DNA of 64,000 nucleotides, from NCBI GenBank assembly GCA_016169945.1, contig JADLSH010000390.1, positions 1,488,001-1,552,000 on the forward strand, given 5' to 3'. Below are positions 43,668 through 53,255 of this stretch, in pieces. Under the pieces are notes generated by a model. The model saw nothing but the letters and a program-made list of their open reading frames with translations. It was not told the DNA's origin and searched no databases. A program made the position numbers and the translations under genes. Within the stretch, counting starts at the first letter, position 1. Each line of letters opens with the position of its first letter. Source of the DNA: Trachythela sp. YZ-2020. Its lineage: Eukaryota; Cnidaria; Anthozoa; Malacalcyonacea; Clavulariidae.

Positions 43668-44341
43668 GGCCCCGTTTACACTATACCGGATTACATCGGA
43701 GCGTAGCGATTTTCATACCGGATTCGGCTGCTGTTTACACTACGCCACAGTAATCCGGTACGCGACGCGGAGCAAAAATCACTCCGCTTTGGAGGTGATA
43801 TGAAAAGTAATCCGGTATGTGCCGGAGCAGTGTAAACAGGCGAATCCGGTACACAACTAATTTTGGCGCGAAATTTGTAATATATTACAAGACGAATTAA
43901 AAATGGTCGCCTTCAAACAATTGATTATACTTACTTTTACGGCAGCAAGCGTCCTTCAAATAATGGCTAGTTTATTTTGTCTGTCGACTAGCTATTATTC
44001 ATCAAGGCGACTCCTCCGGCAAACACTGGTAACTTCAACTTTTCGTGCAAAACGAAAAGGCAAAAGAGAACGTAAACAACGAAGATTTTGGGTAAGTCCA
44101 TGTAAAATTTGGCTCTTTTTGTTTTGTTTTGGACATTCTTGCGTTCATTTGTCTAGCAAAGCCAGCTCGTGATTTTATTTAGCGGGAAACTGGTTCTGTT
44201 TCCATGGCAACATCAAAAAGTGTTGAGCTGGCAACAAAGCGAAGCGGTGCAATGCGGCGTAGTGTAAACACCCTTGTTTTTTACTTCGGAGTGAAAATTA
44301 ATCCGGTATGAAAAGTAATCCGGTATAGTGTAAACGGGGTA
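43668..44341. mobile_element. PIF/Harbinger-like MITE with a transposase exon remnant
   Basis: The arms are GGCCCCGTTTACACTATACC and, at the right, the complement of TACCCCGTTTACACTATACC; TAA flanks both sides (43665-43667, 44342-44344). CCGGAT/ATCCGG and GTTTACAC recur subterminally. The exon at 43903-44091 supports the superfamily. Confidence 0.7.
43903..44091 (+). pseudogene. Harbinger transposase first-exon remnant
   Basis: A 63-codon frame from ATG 43903 ends KGKRERKQRRFW followed by a donor GTAAGT. A basic run followed by RRFWV is typical of the start of animal DDE_4 (HARBI1-like) transposases. The catalytic domain is absent; the MITE is thus an internal-deletion derivative. The identification rests on a short motif. 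Confidence 0.45.
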
Positions 44342-45449
44342 TAAGTCACAAGTTGTAATACCATAAATCTGTATGGTTTTTAATTTTTCTTTATAAACAA
44401 AATTATATGCGTGGCATTAATTGTTCTTTGTTTTATACAAGTGGTAATTTAAAAATTTAGAAATTATTCATCGTTTGTGTTAATGTATCAAAAATAAACA
44501 GCGCATACCATTTTGTATTATTTTGACACTTCACGTTTATTGATTCTATTCGGAATAGTCTGTAAGTTTCCTAACTTAACGCAATCCGCACGAGTTGCCA
44601 CATTGCAAAGTCGTTAATATGATCTCTTAAACGATAAGTTGTCTCCTGTTTGAATTCTATGTTTGTTGCTGTAAATTATATTTTAACTTTTCAATATTAA
44701 CCGATAAAACACAAGCTGCATTTCCGAACTGTGATCGGAATTCCCCGTGTGGACAGGCTAGTCGTGGTACACATCGAACGATCACGTGACCCGTGTTTCA
44801 ACCCTTTCTATTATTTCTATTTATTCTATTATTAATTCCATATGCGCCCGCATTACTTACCTGTTGAATACTCTACAGTACTACATATTAATATCTATAT
44901 TGTTTGTGTAAATTTTTCCAAGTAAGTTTATTTATGGTTTATTATTTTGATTATTTTACACCTGTTTACAGGCATAACCCGTAGTTGGGCTCCCTGTGCC
45001 TTTTACGGCAATTCTCGTGAAAATGCTTTATTTATTGCGAAAGCCGGTTTTGTCGGCGCACGCTCGGACAACTTCGGAACCTAAAATCTCCGCAACTTTG
45101 CACCCTAGCGTATTGAAAGTACCGGCAATCGATTCCTCGTGATGTCATTGCCACTGATCTTAAATTAGACTGGATAGTGCATCTATTGTTTAGAGTTGAA
45201 GCCGGAAGTAAGGCTGCGGCGGCCTCACTTGGCAGCAGATTTCTATATATTTCTATTACAGAATCTGTAGTTTTCGTTTTAAAACGCTTGTTTCTCATCT
45301 TGGACCGAAACAAACCTTATCCCAGGAAAATAAAAAATAACATGAATGCTTCGAGAAGTAAATTTGAAGACTTTTAACCCTGAATCGAGGAGTAAACGAA
45401 TGTTTTGCGTCGTGTTAACGAGTGAAGTGATATAGATAGATATATAGAT

Positions 45450-45850
45450 GTTGTGGGGACAAAATTTACCACAAATGGGTGTTGCACGATTATAATACAA
45501 CAAGCGCATACAATGAGACTTGTCGCTGCAACATAACCCTAGGTAATGTTCCAGCAACATTTCTTTGCGTGTGCACTTATTTTGATTTTGTCCCTGTTAC
45601 ATATCCCCGCAACATGTCTCTGATTCGTGGCCCTTCCGTGTGCACCGTACATCATCTTGTCGCTGCTACAAGGCGCTACAAAATGTACCGTCACAATGAG
45701 CCCTCGTGTGCAGGGCAATGTTTTTGTCCCTGTTACATGTGTCTGCTACACGTCCCTGTCGCTTGTCCCTTAAGTGTGTATTTCACATGATCTTGTCGCT
45801 GCTACATGTGGCAGCAGCATGAGCCGGCAACAAGACCCTTCGTGTCCGAG
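45450..45850. repeat. GTCCCTGTTACATGT / GTCGCTGCTACA repeat block
   Basis: Variants of TTGTCCCTGTTACATGT, CTTGTCGCTGCTACA and TGTGCAC recur five or more times over 400 bp. The block ends where the ISL2EU-like element starts. It resembles the interior of a non-autonomous DNA element; ends not defined. Confidence 0.5.
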
Positions 45851-45978
45851 GACCTTAATAAAAGTTAGCGAATCCAAAGGGTATATATTGAGAGATATTG
45901 AGAGTTTCGGTTGTTTATATTTCATGTTCTCATTGGAGATTATATTGCGAGTAGTCCGGCATTTTACTTTGGCTGTTT

Positions 45979-46659
45979 ATGGCTACAAATCAACCTGAGG
46001 AGAAGCTTGAATACGAGGATTTCGTTGGGTTGACAGTAACATCCCCTCGAGGATTTCCTTAAATTACGTGGGTTAAAGCAGCTTAAGCAGAGTGGATCTC
46101 TCATCTTCCTCAAATTGCATGGGGAATTAATCATGAAAAAGATGCTCTCAAAGCATTTATATCGGACATAGCTAGCCAGCACGAAGGTGGACTGCATGGG
46201 TTTCGACAATGTGGTTTGTTTGTAAAATCTGGGTATCCCTACCTAGCTGGCTCTCCTGATGGTCTCTTTCAATACAAGTGCTGCAGTCCTGCAACTATTG
46301 AGGTGAAGTGCCCTTATTCAGTGAAAGATGCAGATATTTTAAAGAAGGAGGTTTATACTCGTGTAGAATTCCTTGAAGATTGTGATGGTCAACCACGATT
46401 AAAGAGGACACACAAGTATTTTACACAAGTTCAAGCGCAGATGTGGATATGCAATGTTAATCACTGCTTTTTTATTGTGTGGACTGAAGGACACAAACCT
46501 TTTTATGAAGAGATTCAGTTTGATCAAACATTCTGTGAGACTGTAGTAAACAACCTTAATATTTTTTACAAGTCGTATGTTTTGCCATGTTTACTCGGAT
46601 TTTGTAATCTTTGCCACTGTCCGAATGTGAAAAACTTATTTTGGAAGATGCTGAAGTAA
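45979..46659 (+). pseudogene. YqaJ-like nuclease of the ISL2EU-like element
   Basis: ATG at 45979 (MATNQPEEKLEYEDF) is followed by a stop near 46060; homology resumes at about 46116 with WGINHEKDALKAF, then YLAGSPDGLF near 46237 and TIEVKCPYSVKDAD near 46291, the Glu, Asp and Glu-x-Lys of the PD-(D/E)XK core, then VQAQMWICN (near 46432). This is the lambda-exonuclease-like YqaJ fold. The frame ends at 46659; a cysteine-rich domain follows in another frame. Frameshifts near 46065 and 46610 mark it as inactive. Confidence 0.75.
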
Positions 46660-47057
46660 GTGACCCCGCAAAAGAAAGCAAGATCAGTTGTGAAGAATAT
46701 GGCACATTGTGGCACTTTGATTGTGCTGGAGTCAATCAACCTTTAAATACATGGTTGTGTTTTGGCTACCTGGCTGATGCTGCAGCAAAAGGACCAATGA
46801 ATGTTGATAGCAGCAGTGATGACGATTCAGAATCGGAGTCGTCACCGACACACTTAAGTATGATTCCAAGTACATCCCAGGAGAGGAAATCCCCAAGTTC
46901 ATCACAGGGTAATATGTGTTCTGTGTGTAGGCTTTCCAACATTCTTGTTAGTGGTGAGCATGTTTGCACACAATGTGGTGGTGCTGTTCATGCATGGTGT
47001 AGCAATCATGAAGATATCACAAGGTTAGCAGACTTAATTAATGTGCATTTTCTGTAG
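46611..47057 (+). pseudogene. Cys-rich (PHD-like and C2HC) tail of the YqaJ protein
   Basis: Reads ISCEEYGTLWHFDCAGV..TWLC, a degenerate PHD finger, then a Ser/Glu/Asp-rich linker and CSVCRLSNILVSGEHVCTQC..HAWC, a compact zinc-binding motif. Proteins of YqaJ plus such fingers are found in animal DNA transposons. The stretch is open to 47057 but has lost zinc ligands in the first finger. Confidence 0.55.
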
Positions 47058-47629
47058 CAGTATCTAATTTAATAGAGCAACTGCTACTTATCTAGTTACT
47101 TGTAGTGAATTTACTAACATTTTCACCTTTTGCAGGATTTTCACTGTTTCATTACATTGTTAGCATAAGGCGCCGAAATTAATTACATATACTTATTAGT
47201 TGACATTGGATAATTGGTGTTTTTTTCCAATATTATTCTGGTGTGTGCATTCATGAGTTTTTTTGTTGGGTTGCAATGCTAATTATGCTTATTCATCAGC
47301 ATCACAACATCATTCCATATATTTTTAAAACAACACTTTGTAAAGGTAATTAATGATAGATCTCTTGTTGGTTTTTTCACAGATATTAAGCAGATTAGTA
47401 ACAACATTCATTTGATGACAATTTATTAACAGTTTCTTTATATTAATATGTCCAAGATTGTCACTGCACAACTGTTTCTGATGATATTATAAAATATTTG
47501 GTTCAATCTGATTTGAAAAACCATGATTCAGTAAAGTAGTTCTATTTTTAGTATTTAATATAAAACACAATTTAAACCAAACTTCTTAAAATAAAAAAAA
47601 TCTTAAAAACCTTTTCATATTGTCTATTA
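47058..47629. other. No gene seen
   Basis: AT-rich spacer between the convergent YqaJ and transposase remnants. Confidence 0.5.
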
Positions 47630-47990
47630 TTACATACAAAGTGGGGGCAGCAGATTGCATAATGCACCACACACCAGCTTGGCAACATCATCTGCCAGAG
47701 GAAGTAAAGAAACTGGTAGTTCATGTTTCAATATATGAAACACCTTCATTCTACCAATGGCTTGTTCAACATAAATCCTGACATTTGCAATGCTAGATGT
47801 TTTTCTAACTTCAGCTGGAAGCATTTGCATTGAAGCAGCTTTACTAGGTGGAATGCACAAGGTTACCATTCTCATCATTAGTTCCGCTCGTATTTAAAAT
47901 CCCCTATCAACCATAACCTCGTCATAAGGTACCAGGTAATCCAAGAACTCGCTGTCACTGACAATGTAATATCCAATGTAAAATACTCGT
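47630..47990 (-). pseudogene. DDE_4 (ISL2EU/Harbinger-type) transposase C-terminal fragment
   Basis: Minus strand: GYYIVSDSEFLDYL near 47975, EVMVDRGF near 47905 (second catalytic Asp), an in-frame TAA, then LCIPPSKAAS, IANVRIYVEQAIGRMK near 47770 (catalytic Glu) and GALCNLLPPL near 47650. The N-terminal half with the first Asp is gone, replaced by inverted YqaJ sequence. The transposase cuts and joins element ends in intact relatives. Dead copy. Confidence 0.75.
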
Positions 47991-48180
47991 GTGTCCTCTT
48001 TAATCGTGGTTGACCATCACAATCTTCAAGGAATTCTACACGAGTATAAACCTCCTCCTTTAAAATATCTGCATCTTTCACTGAATAAGGGCACTTCACC
48101 TCAACAGTTGTAGGACTGCAGCACTTGCATTGAAAGAGACCATCAGGAGAGCCAGCTAGGTAGGGTAATTCCCCATGCAA
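47991..48180 (-). repeat. Inverted duplicate of YqaJ coding sequence
   Basis: Minus-strand reading PYLAGSPDGLFQCKCC..EVKCPYSVKDADILKE repeats the plus-strand YqaJ at 46225-46420 with few changes, but lacks the stretch between GGGGAATTA and CCCTACC. It joins the transposase fragment directly. Confidence 0.85.
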
Positions 48181-48439
48181 TTTGAGGAAGATGAGAGATC
48201 CACTCTGCTTTAACCCACGTAATTTAAGGAAATCCTTGAGGGGATGTTAGGGATGTTACTGTCAACCCAACGAAATCCTCGTATTCAAGCTTCTCCTCAG
48301 GTTGATTTGCAGCCATAAACAGCCAAAGTAAAATGACTACTCGCAATATAATCTCCAATGAGAACATGAAATATAAACAACTGAAACTCTCAATATCTCT
48401 CACTATATACCCTTTGGATTCGCTTACTTTTATAAGTCT

Positions 48440-49137
48440 AATAGCATGTCATATATATAAAAAGGTGAGATTGACATTGGTATCAGGTTACACTCTCGCA
48501 CCTGGACGTCTTTCTTCTTTCCCGACGGCTTTGTTGTCTTGTTTTCAAACAAGATTCTTTTGAAATGATGTTTGGTTTAAACAAACAGAGACGTAAAAAC
48601 CCTGTTTTCGGGTGCTTTCGTTGTCGTGAATCCAATGTAAACAGCTCGCCGAAAGGTGTCGAAGAAATTAGCATATTCACAGATTTCCCCCAATCAGATT
48701 CCATTGAAAGCTTTACCAAATGTTTGAAAATACACACAGACCAGCCAGAATACAAAAATTTGGACTATCTTTTAATATTATACCTCAACTTCAAATTGTC
48801 CAATCAGAAAGCTCAGTTTGTGCCACGTGAGCATGAAATTAATCGCGATTTCACGCCTTACGTCATCACTTAGCGAGCCTGCGTTCCTTTTGACAATGTT
48901 CCCCGGGGAACATGGGGTGGAACATTATTCGCGTAGACCACGCGAGAAAAAGATTTATTCATTTAAATGACGATTTTGAGGTATGTTACCTTCAATGATC
49001 CAAAGGATACAAGCTCAAATATAGGGAAAACGTCAGAAACTCAGGTAAAAATAAGAAATTAAACATTGTATTCGCTTTATAGTTATTCAGCAAGTTTATT
49101 CTCAACTTAGTGGGTTCTTTAACTTTCGGTATAATAT
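48440..49137. other. No gene recognised
   Basis: A 102-codon frame at 48565-48873 has no domain that I know. A perfect 16-bp palindrome TGTTCCCCGGGGAACA lies at 48897-48912. Confidence 0.4.
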
Positions 49138-49255
49138 ATCATTTATATATAGACCCTCCGCTCGGGGGATTCGGCAAAATATTACCCTCAGTGATGATAT
49201 CATCACTTCGGGTAATATTTCGCCGAATTCCTCTCGCTCCGGGTCTATAAATGAT
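49138..49255. repeat. 118-bp foldback hairpin
   Basis: Arms of about 55 bp (ATCATTTATA..GACCC and complement) centred on GTGATGATATCATCAC. Resembles the hairpin at 28711 in layout but not sequence. Confidence 0.7.
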
Positions 49256-49445
49256 AAATATAGCATGAGAAAATCAACAAAATATCCATACAAAATTATC
49301 GCTCACTCACTAGTAAAATATATGGCAGCCATGGCTGGCCGCGCGCTCGCCCCAATGTTCAGTGTGACCAGACCATTGAACTAAATATACCTGGAACGCT
49401 ACCTCCGACCGGAAATGTGAAGTCAAATTCTTGAAGTCATGCCCA

Positions 49446-50007
49446 GTCTTTTCACGCAACGGAAAACCGCGGGTTTTTTAAATTTCCAAAAACAAGGGTC
49501 AAAATGCACTAAAAACATCGTTCAAGACGACGTAAAATGCATTTACCACTACATTTTTACGATAAAAACCTCCTTCAAAACTGTAGAGTAAAATATTTTT
49601 AATTTATTTGTTTAGAATTCGTAATTAAATTGTCTTTTTTTATAAAAACGAAGAGCGAGGAGTGGAGCTTGCCGTGGTGTAATCATAAGTATTTGTGTGA
49701 ATTTCCCTATTTTGCTTATTCGTTTTCCAATTTAATTCTTCTCAGTGAAAGTTAGGAAAAAGGTATTCTAACAAAATTAAACTACCAACCATAGTTTAAT
49801 TCTCTGTTTTGTAGTAGAATATGTAAGTTTTAGGAGTACATAATAACAAATATAAAGTTTAAAGTTTCTTTTCTCCCCAGTCCTTTTTTGAACTTCAGAG
49901 CGCAAATTTACTGGACAGTTATTTAGTAAAAAATATTTTCAACAGCAAAATAGCAATTTAAAAGGCAAAAAAATACTTATTAATGTGAAATTGTATGTAA
50001 AGAAACC
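49446..50007 (+). promoter_or_regulatory. P element 5' region
   Basis: About 560 bp of AT-rich DNA between the TIR and the transposase ATG. It must hold promoter and transposase-binding site; I see no clear TATA position. Confidence 0.4.
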
Positions 50008-53000
50008 ATGCCACTCACATGTGTCATTCGTGGGTGCAAAAACAAGGGTATTCCTCACCATGGAGAAGAAAATACCATTGCTTTTCACAGGTAATGACAA
50101 CCATATCATCATAATTATACAGTAAAAACAACAGACACGAGAAAATAAGACAGTTTAATAAAACACATAAAGATATATATCTTATGTACAATAAATTCCT
50201 ATGAATATGTTAGTCATTTTTGTACAAAATACAATAGATATCCCCTGCAAACTGTTTGACCTTCAAATATAGGCATGTGGAAAGGGCTAATAGTATGGTA
50301 CTTAACAACCTGTGGTAGCTATTTTTTGCATCCAAGAGAGCAGTGCTTTAACTAAGCTCAAATTTTATGTACCGGTATATGCAATCATTATAGATTTCAG
50401 AAGAAAAATGCGACTGACCTAGAAAACTGGGAATGTTTCGTTCAAGAAGCCAACCAACATGCATCATGGACATCAACAAATTATAGCCGCAATTGCAGTG
50501 ACCACTTTGAAATCACCGAGTACATCATCCCCCCTTCGTCAAGTGGAAAATGCCATTTAAAAAAACATGCAATACCATCAAGGTCCAATACCACATATAC
50601 AGCTCTACCACTACCAGATGAATTACAAAGCAGGCTCGAAGTATCTAACAAGAGACCATTCCCTCCAACTAGTCACGAAAACCAGGTACCACCTGCCAAA
50701 GTTGCCAAGCCTCTGCCTGCAGAAAGAAGAGATGCATTAGAGCAAAAACTAACACAAAAAATTCGTAATTTGCAACAACAGCTACGCCGGTCAAAACAAA
50801 AGGCCAAAACCATGGGTGAGGTGATCAAAATTATGAAAGATAAACTTGTTATCAGTTCGAAGGAGGCAGAAACTCTGCAGGAAAACTTCAAAAATACACA
50901 TTTAGAATTATTATATAACTTTAAAGAGAATCTCACATCTTTGCCATGCGGAAGGAAATACACAGATGAAATTAAGGAATTTGCGGTAACTCTGTACTTT
51001 TACTCACCAAAAGCATACAAATATGTCAGATCAATGATCCCTCTGCCAAACCCATCCTTAATCAGAAAATGGTCCACTTCTATTAAATGCGACCCTGGAT
51101 TTATTGAAGAAGCATTTACATTGTTATCCAACCAAATTGATGTTTCCCCTGTAAATAAGGACTGCTGTCTGGTTATCGACGCTATGTCAATTCGCAAGCA
51201 AACGTTATGGAACCCAGAGAAGGATCAGTATTCAGGTTTTGTCGATCTTGGCAATGAAATTCCAAATGTTCAGTGTAACAAATTGGCATCTGAGGCATTG
51301 GTATTCCTCTTAGTTGGAACAAGAAGCCACTGGAAATGCCCAATTGGATACTTTTTAGTTGACAAAATCTCAGCCAAAGACCAAGCGATGTTGGTGTCAA
51401 AATCCTTGGAAATGGCCGCAAAGGCAGGTCTGAAGGTCTGGTCAGTAACAGCTGATGGTACAGCAGTAAACCTCAGAACATTCGAAATACTTGGTTGCAA
51501 ATTATCCGGCACATATGATGAAATGAAAACATCATTTAAACATCCAACAACTGGGGAAGACGTTTATATAATCCTCGATCCATGTCACATGTTGAAACTG
51601 GCTCGTAACGCTCTTGGCCACCTTGGATCCTTTGTTGACGGTGACGGAAATAAAATAAAGTGGCACCACGTCGAAGAATTACAGCAACTCCAACAACAGG
51701 AAGGACTTAATCTTGCCAACAAACTCTCAATGAATCACCTTAAATTTAAAAAACACAAAATGAATGTTAGACTGGCCGCACAAACTCTTAGTTCATCTGT
51801 GGCAAATGCAATCGAGTTTCTAGATGTCTCTGCTAAACATCCTAGTTTTTGTGATAGTCAAGGAACAGTCAAATTTATCCGCACAATAGACCAACTTTTT
51901 GACATGCTCAATAGCAGAAATCCTATTGGAAAAGGGTTCAAGACACCTCTACGTCTCCAAAGCAAGGACACATGGCAAGAAATCTTTTCCACCACAGCAA
52001 AGTATCTACTGTCGTTGAAAACTAATACCCCCCCAACACAACTACTTTCCACAACTGCACGTAAAACATTTATAATCGGGTTCGTAACCTGCATCAAATC
52101 AACAATTTCCATGGCTACTCAAATGCTTTGTGCACCAACCAACCCATTCAAGTACCTGTTAACCTACAAATTCTCCCAGGATCATATTGAACTGCTTTTC
52201 TCGTGTATACGAGCCAGAGGAGGATGGAATAATAATCCCAACTGTTTACAATTCAAGTATGCACTTAGAAAAATGCTGATGAGGAATGCCATCACCGCAT
52301 CAAAAAACGCAAATTGTGTGGACTTCACTGGTTGCAACAGCATTATTCCACTTTTTCATGTTAGAAAACACAAAGCACCAGCCAACAACGAAAACCAAGA
52401 CGAAAGCACATCTGATGAGATAAATGCCATGTGCGAACATTTGGACCAAAGTGGGCACAGCGAATTCACTTCTAACGTGCTTTTTTACATCGCTGGGTAC
52501 ATAGTATCAAAGCTAATGGACAACCTACCTTGTTCTGCATGTAAAAGAAGCCTTCTCCCTCTCCCAAACCAAACTCCTGTAAATGGGCATGACTACACCT
52601 CCAGTTTATATCACGAGGCTGGCAAAGCATCGTCGTTCACCAGATTCATCAATCAAGGTGGTTTACAAATCCCGTCAACCTCGGTATTTCGAACAATCGA
52701 GTACTGTGAACACGTTTTTAAAGCAACGGTCTGTGGTAAAGATCTCCAACAAATTAACAACGAGAAAAATCTAAAGAAAAAAATGATAATCAACGTATGT
52801 CACCACTTCACACTGGATACAACAGTGGATGTTTTCACAGATCATGAAGAAGGCGACAACGAACTGTTGATCGAAGACGACCACAGAACAAAACTGATTA
52901 AATGCACCGCGGACAAGTATTTCACGTTGCGATTATTCACATTCGGCAAGAAATACACAAAACAAGTCGTCAACGAAGGCAAACAAAGTGATAGACACAA

Positions 53001-53034
53001 ACTAAATAAACTTATCTTGTTTAGCAATCAATAA
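50008..53034 (+). CDS. P-element transposase with THAP domain (THAP9-like), two exons
   Basis: Exons 50008-50090 and 50394-53034 join in frame (83 + 2,641 nt, 907 residues); the intron has GTAATG and TTATAG at its ends. The alternative acceptor AG at 50399 breaks the frame. THAP domain, residues 1-80: C5 and C10, FHRFQKK, W40, CSDHF (C-x2-H) and AIPS. A coiled coil follows (about 140-195). The RNase H-like core has candidate catalytic D290 (LVIDAMS), D382 (VTADGTAV) and E627 (DHIELLFS), with a GTP-binding-type insert between (DPCHMLKLARN). THAP9-like C-terminus: CEHVFKATVCGKDL, HHFTLDTTVDVF. Known relatives bind TIR DNA through THAP and excise and insert the element with GTP as cofactor. No stop or frameshift; likely able to be expressed. 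Confidence 0.93.
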
Positions 53035-53053
53035 TGTTGTTATATTACGTTAA

Positions 53054-53059
53054 AATAAA
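53054..53059 (+). terminator. Polyadenylation signal of the P transposase
   Basis: AATAAA 20 bp after the stop codon. The BEL insertion (from 53071) follows before a cleavage site would be reached, so the native 3' end is displaced. Confidence 0.6.
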
Positions 53060-53070
53060 GAATTACTTAC

Positions 53071-53255
53071 TGTCAGAACGTAAGATCGAGTATAAACAAC
53101 AATATATTTGATGGAAGAGTACAAAATGTCTACAACGTGTTTCTCTCTCAAAACTATAACCTTTTTCCTATCACGTGATCGTGTTTTAGTACAGGTAACC
53201 CAAACAATGTCAATTAATAAGTCTATAGTATATATAACGTTTTAGTGTTCAGACA
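53071..53255 (-). repeat. 3' LTR of young BEL element
   Basis: 185 bp, TGTCAGAACG..GTTCAGACA on the plus strand. The integrase frame ends a few bases inside it (stop at 53249-53251). Confidence 0.97.

Larger units (their letters stand above)
42500..44998. mobile_element. P-superfamily-like element #4 (CACAG ends, 7-bp TSD)
   Basis: The left end CACAGCGGGCCCAACTACGG matches the complement of the right end (CACAGGGAGCCCAACTACGG); the arms extend about 160-190 bp (TGTAAAATAATAAACTTACTTGG region and GCGGGCGCAT). The TSD is TCTTTTA (42493-42499) against CCTTTTA (44999-45005), one mismatch. About 2.5 kb, with a Harbinger MITE inside. No transposase. Confidence 0.8.
45858..48436. mobile_element. 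ISL2EU-like DNA element with inverted duplication
   Basis: Large inverted repeats: 45858-46440 on the plus strand recurs in reverse complement at about 47990-48436 (AAAGCGAATCC-type start, GGGTATATA, GAGAAGCTTGAATACGAGG). The left arm opens a YqaJ nuclease gene, and the right side carries the C-terminal half of a DDE_4 transposase on the opposite strand. Known ISL2EU elements encode exactly this pair. The right arm repeats YqaJ coding sequence, which suggests that an inverted duplication replaced the N-terminal half of the transposase. The exact tips and the expected 2-bp TSD are not resolved. Confidence 0.7.

Noticed and set aside
48565..48873. 102-codon frame as a host gene
   Set aside because: No motif, no splice or neighbour support.
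48897..48912. TGTTCCCCGGGGAACA as a regulator operator
   Set aside because: A single palindrome with no neighbouring gene; chance or MITE part cannot be excluded.
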